Part shown: in pieces, positions 61,534 through 64,000 of the stretch
How positions within the stretch are numbered: the first letter of the stretch is position 1
Layout: the number at the start of each line of letters is the position of its first letter
Source: CAMYOC01 sp963704875
GTDB taxonomy: Bacteria; Pseudomonadota; Gammaproteobacteria; Steroidobacterales; XN24
Direction of reading: 5' to 3'
DNA length: 64,000 bases
Assembly: GCA_963704875.1 (NCBI GenBank)
Contig: CAVPIA010000008.1
Coordinates: forward strand, 1,302,001 to 1,366,000
Notes under the pieces: generated by a model
What the model was told of the DNA's origin: nothing
The model's input: the letters and a program-made list of their open reading frames with translations, nothing else
Databases searched by the model: none
Program-made: the position numbers and the translations under genes

Positions 61534-63507
61534 ATGCCAAAGAAACACGCGCTTCTCATCGGAATAAACAGATATCCCAACTATGGGGAGAAGACGCAGT
61601 TACGTGGCTGTGTCAATGATGCGAAGTTAATCAAGTCGGTTCTTGTCGATCGATTCGGATTCGACGCGTCGAACATATGCGAGTTGCACGATCAGGCCGC
61701 GACCCGGGAAAACATCCTTGGTGAAATGCAACGCCTCGAGCGCGAAGTCGCAAGCGATGACATCGTCGTTTTTCACTACAGCGGCCACGGTCGCAGGCGC
61801 ATAGCCAAGCTAAGAAAAAATACCGAACTTCGGCCAACCGACGGTGAATGGTTTGACCAATCAGAAGGCAGTGGCTATGACAGCACGCTGATGCCCAGCA
61901 ACACAGGGCCGGCGCCAAAGCCACATCTGGACATCACCGATAATACGATTCACGACTGGCTCGAACGGCTGACAAGAAAAACCCGCTACGTAACGCTGAT
62001 CTTTGATGCCTGTCACTCGGGCACAATTACCCGGGATGCGTTCGGTGCGACCGAACGCACCGGGCCGCCTGACGATCGCGAGCCCGAGGATCTGCTTGCG
62101 GACGGGGCGGAACACCCACCGCGGAAAAAGGGCAAGGGTGGCTGGCTTGCAGACAGCGAAAACTACGTGGTCATTTCCGGATGTGAAGATCACGAGAGAT
62201 CGAAAGAGGCAAATTTTGGCGATGCTGAGACGCCGGGACGCCACGGCGCACTGACGTACAACCTGGTCAAGGCACTGATGGATGCCAGGCCGGGTTCGAC
62301 CTACCGTGACGTTTACGAGGTTGCGAGCACCAACGTCACTGCCAGATTCAAGACCCAGCATCCGCAAATACATGGTGCGCTTGACCGTGAGATATTCGGT
62401 GTTGCCGATATTGAACCGTTGCGATCGATCCCGGTGAAGGAGATCGACGGTGGCAGAGTCACGCTTGCCGGAGGCGCCGCACATGGGCTGCGTCCGGGCT
62501 CCGTCTGGGAGGTTTACCCGCAAGGCACCAAACAGACGCAGGATGCCGATGCGCTGGGTTCGATTGAAATCGAGGAGGTGGGCGCCCTGACGTCAAGCGC
62601 TGTTATTCGTGACGCCCATGCTGACATTACTCCCGGTGCGCGTTGTACACAGAAGATCCCGGCTGCTCCCGGGAACAGGCTCGTTGTAGATCTGACCGAC
62701 GTGCCTGATGCCGATGCCGACCAGTTGTCAGTCAGAATCGAACAATCCGGCTTATTGTCCGTTGCCACCGCCGAATCCGATGCGGATATCAAGGTATACG
62801 TCATTGCGCCGAGAGAGCAGGCAAGCGCGAATGACCCGGTACCGGGCGTCGACACGATTGAGTCTCGATCATGGGCGCTGGTGGATCTGGATGGCGACCT
62901 TGCGATGCCGCTGCACGCAGTGGATGAAGCCGGCGTGATCGACATATTGATCCACAATCTCGAAACCGCCGCGCGATATCAGAATATGCTGCAATTGAGT
63001 AACCCGATGTCGAAACTTGATGTCGAGTTCAATATCTATCACCGAACGGCTTCGTTTGAACTCGTTACAGCCAACGGGGGCCACTACGAGATTCAGGAAG
63101 GTGATTGCGTGGCATTCGAGTTGGTCAACCGTGGTGCCAGCCCGGCATGGTTTACCCTGATGTACTTCGATGTTGACGGAACGGTGTATCCGTGTCCGCC
63201 GGCAGAGCCGCCGGGTATCAAAGTCGCGGGAGGCCGTACCGTCATTGTGGGCAAGGACGAGATTGATATTTCGCCAAATCTGGGCGGCCTTCCCATCGAC
63301 CGGGGAACACCCACCTTCAAGGCCTTCATCACCAACAAGCCCGCTAATTTTGAGTGGCAGCAGCAAAGTGGCTTTCGCTCAGGCGGGTCGCAGATGGCGA
63401 GTCAGATCGAAGCTGCAGATAAAGGCATCAATCCGGAATTGACGACGGATGACGAGGAAGACTGGACGTCCATCTGTCGCTCGGTCATCGTGAGACGCAG
63501 CGAGTGA
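61534..63507 (+). CDS. Caspase-family (C14) peptidase with DUF4384-like C-terminal domain
   Basis: About 657 residues from the ATG at 61534; an ATG at 61510 would add eight residues. The caspase domain starts KKHALLIGINRYPNYG and covers about the first 260 residues. Numbered from 61510, the catalytic dyad is His93 in HYSGHG and Cys168 in FDACHSG. A beta-rich middle part (about 285-400) follows. The C-terminal region (about 510-600) with YEIQEGDCVAFEL and TLMYFDVDGTVYPCPP resembles DUF4384. No signal peptide. Bacterial caspase homologues usually cut after Arg or Lys. The second caspase gene follows after one stop codon in the same frame. Confidence 0.9.
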   Translation: MPKKHALLIGINRYPNYGEKTQLRGCVNDAKLIKSVLVDRFGFDASNICELHDQAATRENILGEMQRLEREVASDDIVVFHYSGHGRRRIAKLRKNTELRPTDGEWFDQSEGSGYDSTLMPSNTGPAPKPHLDITDNTIHDWLERLTRKTRYVTLIFDACHSGTITRDAFGATERTGPPDDREPEDLLADGAEHPPRKKGKGGWLADSENYVVISGCEDHERSKEANFGDAETPGRHGALTYNLVKALMDARPGSTYRDVYEVASTNVTARFKTQHPQIHGALDREIFGVADIEPLRSIPVKEIDGGRVTLAGGAAHGLRPGSVWEVYPQGTKQTQDADALGSIEIEEVGALTSSAVIRDAHADITPGARCTQKIPAAPGNRLVVDLTDVPDADADQLSVRIEQSGLLSVATAESDADIKVYVIAPREQASANDPVPGVDTIESRSWALVDLDGDLAMPLHAVDEAGVIDILIHNLETAARYQNMLQLSNPMSKLDVEFNIYHRTASFELVTANGGHYEIQEGDCVAFELVNRGASPAWFTLMYFDVDGTVYPCPPAEPPGIKVAGGRTVIVGKDEIDISPNLGGLPIDRGTPTFKAFITNKPANFEWQQQSGFRSGGSQMASQIEAADKGINPELTTDDEEDWTSICRSVIVRRSE

Positions 63508-63525
63508 CCGGGTATTGAACCTGCT

Positions 63526-64000
63526 GTGATCTCCAGACTCGATTATCACGCGCTGATTATCGGTGTCGATGACTACGACGGCGGCTTCAAGCCGTTGAGT
63601 GGCGCGGTGAACGACGCGACCGCAGTGGCCGATCTATTAGAGTCGGAACACAATTTCACTGTCGAGCGTTTGCTGAACGCGCAGGCAAGTGGCGCGGCGA
63701 TCAGGCATTACCTTGGCAAAACGCTGCCGGCGATGCTGACCGAACCCAGTGGTTTTCTGCTGTTTTTTGCCGGCCATGGCGACGCGCGTGGTGACGGCAC
63801 GGATGGTGCGCAAGGTTATTTGCTACCCCAGGACGCGAGCAAAGCCGACGAGAACACATGGCTTTCAATGGTTGATTTCAGGCAGCTGCTTGATCAACTC
63901 CCCTGCCGTCATCTGCTGGTCATTCTCGACTGTTGCTTTGCTGGCGCGTTCCGTTGGTCGGCCACGCGCGGCCTGAGTGCAGTCGCACGGCCGCTGTATC
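63526..64000 (+). CDS. Caspase-family (C14) protein, N-terminal part (runs off the window)
   Basis: Begins with GTG at 63526, 18 bp after the stop of the preceding caspase and in the same frame; the frame is open to the window end (158 residues). The sequence ISRLDYHALIIGVDDYDGG opens a caspase p20 domain. The dyad is His84 in FFAGHGD and Cys137 in VILDCCFAGAFRW. The stretch GYLLPQDA and the CRHLLVILDCCFAGAFRW motif match the caspases placed at the N terminus of large STAND NTPase/WD40 proteins, so a long multidomain protein is likely. That continuation is not visible here. Confidence 0.85.
   Translation, partial: MISRLDYHALIIGVDDYDGGFKPLSGAVNDATAVADLLESEHNFTVERLLNAQASGAAIRHYLGKTLPAMLTEPSGFLLFFAGHGDARGDGTDGAQGYLLPQDASKADENTWLSMVDFRQLLDQLPCRHLLVILDCCFAGAFRWSATRGLSAVARPLY

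Overview
The window is a GC-rich chromosomal segment of a gammaproteobacterium and contains the replication origin. The block gyrB-recF-dnaN-dnaA / rpmH-rnpA-yidD-yidC-mnmE ... mnmG ... rsmG-parA-parB-atpIBEFHAGDC-glmU-glmS is the classic gammaproteobacterial oriC neighbourhood. The glnA / DUF4124 / ntrB / ntrC cluster and glyQS-gmhB-plsC also fit that class. The exact order or family cannot be fixed from sequence alone. No rRNA, tRNA or CRISPR array was seen. Non-ATG starts are common (GTG for dnaA, rnpA, plsC, mnmG, rsmG, atpF and the Gfo/PhyH fusion; TTG for two oppA genes, oppB and the MFS gene).

Layout. 0-5 kb: end of gpsA, trmL, a class 1B-type dihydroorotate dehydrogenase, and ntrC-ntrB. 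5-6.8 kb: glnA with its terminator, a sigma54 promoter and two NtrC-like enhancer sites. 6.8-11 kb: glyQ-glyS-gmhB-plsC. 11-21.7 kb: the origin region, with an AT-rich dnaN/dnaA spacer carrying DnaA boxes and two parS sites inside recF. 21.8-25 kb: an insertion between mnmE and mnmG that holds a Gfo/Idh-PhyH fusion and a membrane diguanylate cyclase. 25-34 kb: mnmG followed by a complete oligopeptide ABC importer with two tandem lipoprotein receptors. 34-38 kb: a DUF945 protein, a thiol peroxidase, a SIMPL-domain protein and two small cytochromes c. 38-44 kb: a metallo-beta-lactamase-fold enzyme, an AcuI-like acrylyl-CoA reductase and prpB-prpC-prpD (2-methylcitrate cycle). 44-57 kb: rsmG, parAB, the whole F1Fo ATP synthase operon, glmU and glmS.

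57-64 kb looks accessory. It has an MFS transporter, a non-coding stretch with a gene remnant, a membrane TolB/FlgO-like TPR protein, and, divergent from the last, an apparent operon. That operon encodes a 71-residue acidic protein made of eight perfect-length heptads ending in Arg, a caspase-family protease with a C-terminal DUF4384-like domain, and a second caspase-family protein that runs off the right edge. A 27-bp inverted repeat lies in the divergent intergenic region. This is the best candidate in the window for an undescribed system. The working idea, which is inference, is that the Arg-spaced acidic peptide is a substrate, inhibitor or scaffold for the two caspase homologues, and the TPR membrane protein may be a linked sensor.

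How parts connect: NtrBC would drive glnA through the sigma54 promoter; ParAB act on the parS sites near oriC; AcuI plus PrpBCD would take acrylyl-CoA or propionyl-CoA to pyruvate and succinate; glmS and glmU feed UDP-GlcNAc synthesis; and YidC inserts membrane proteins such as the ATP synthase c subunit.
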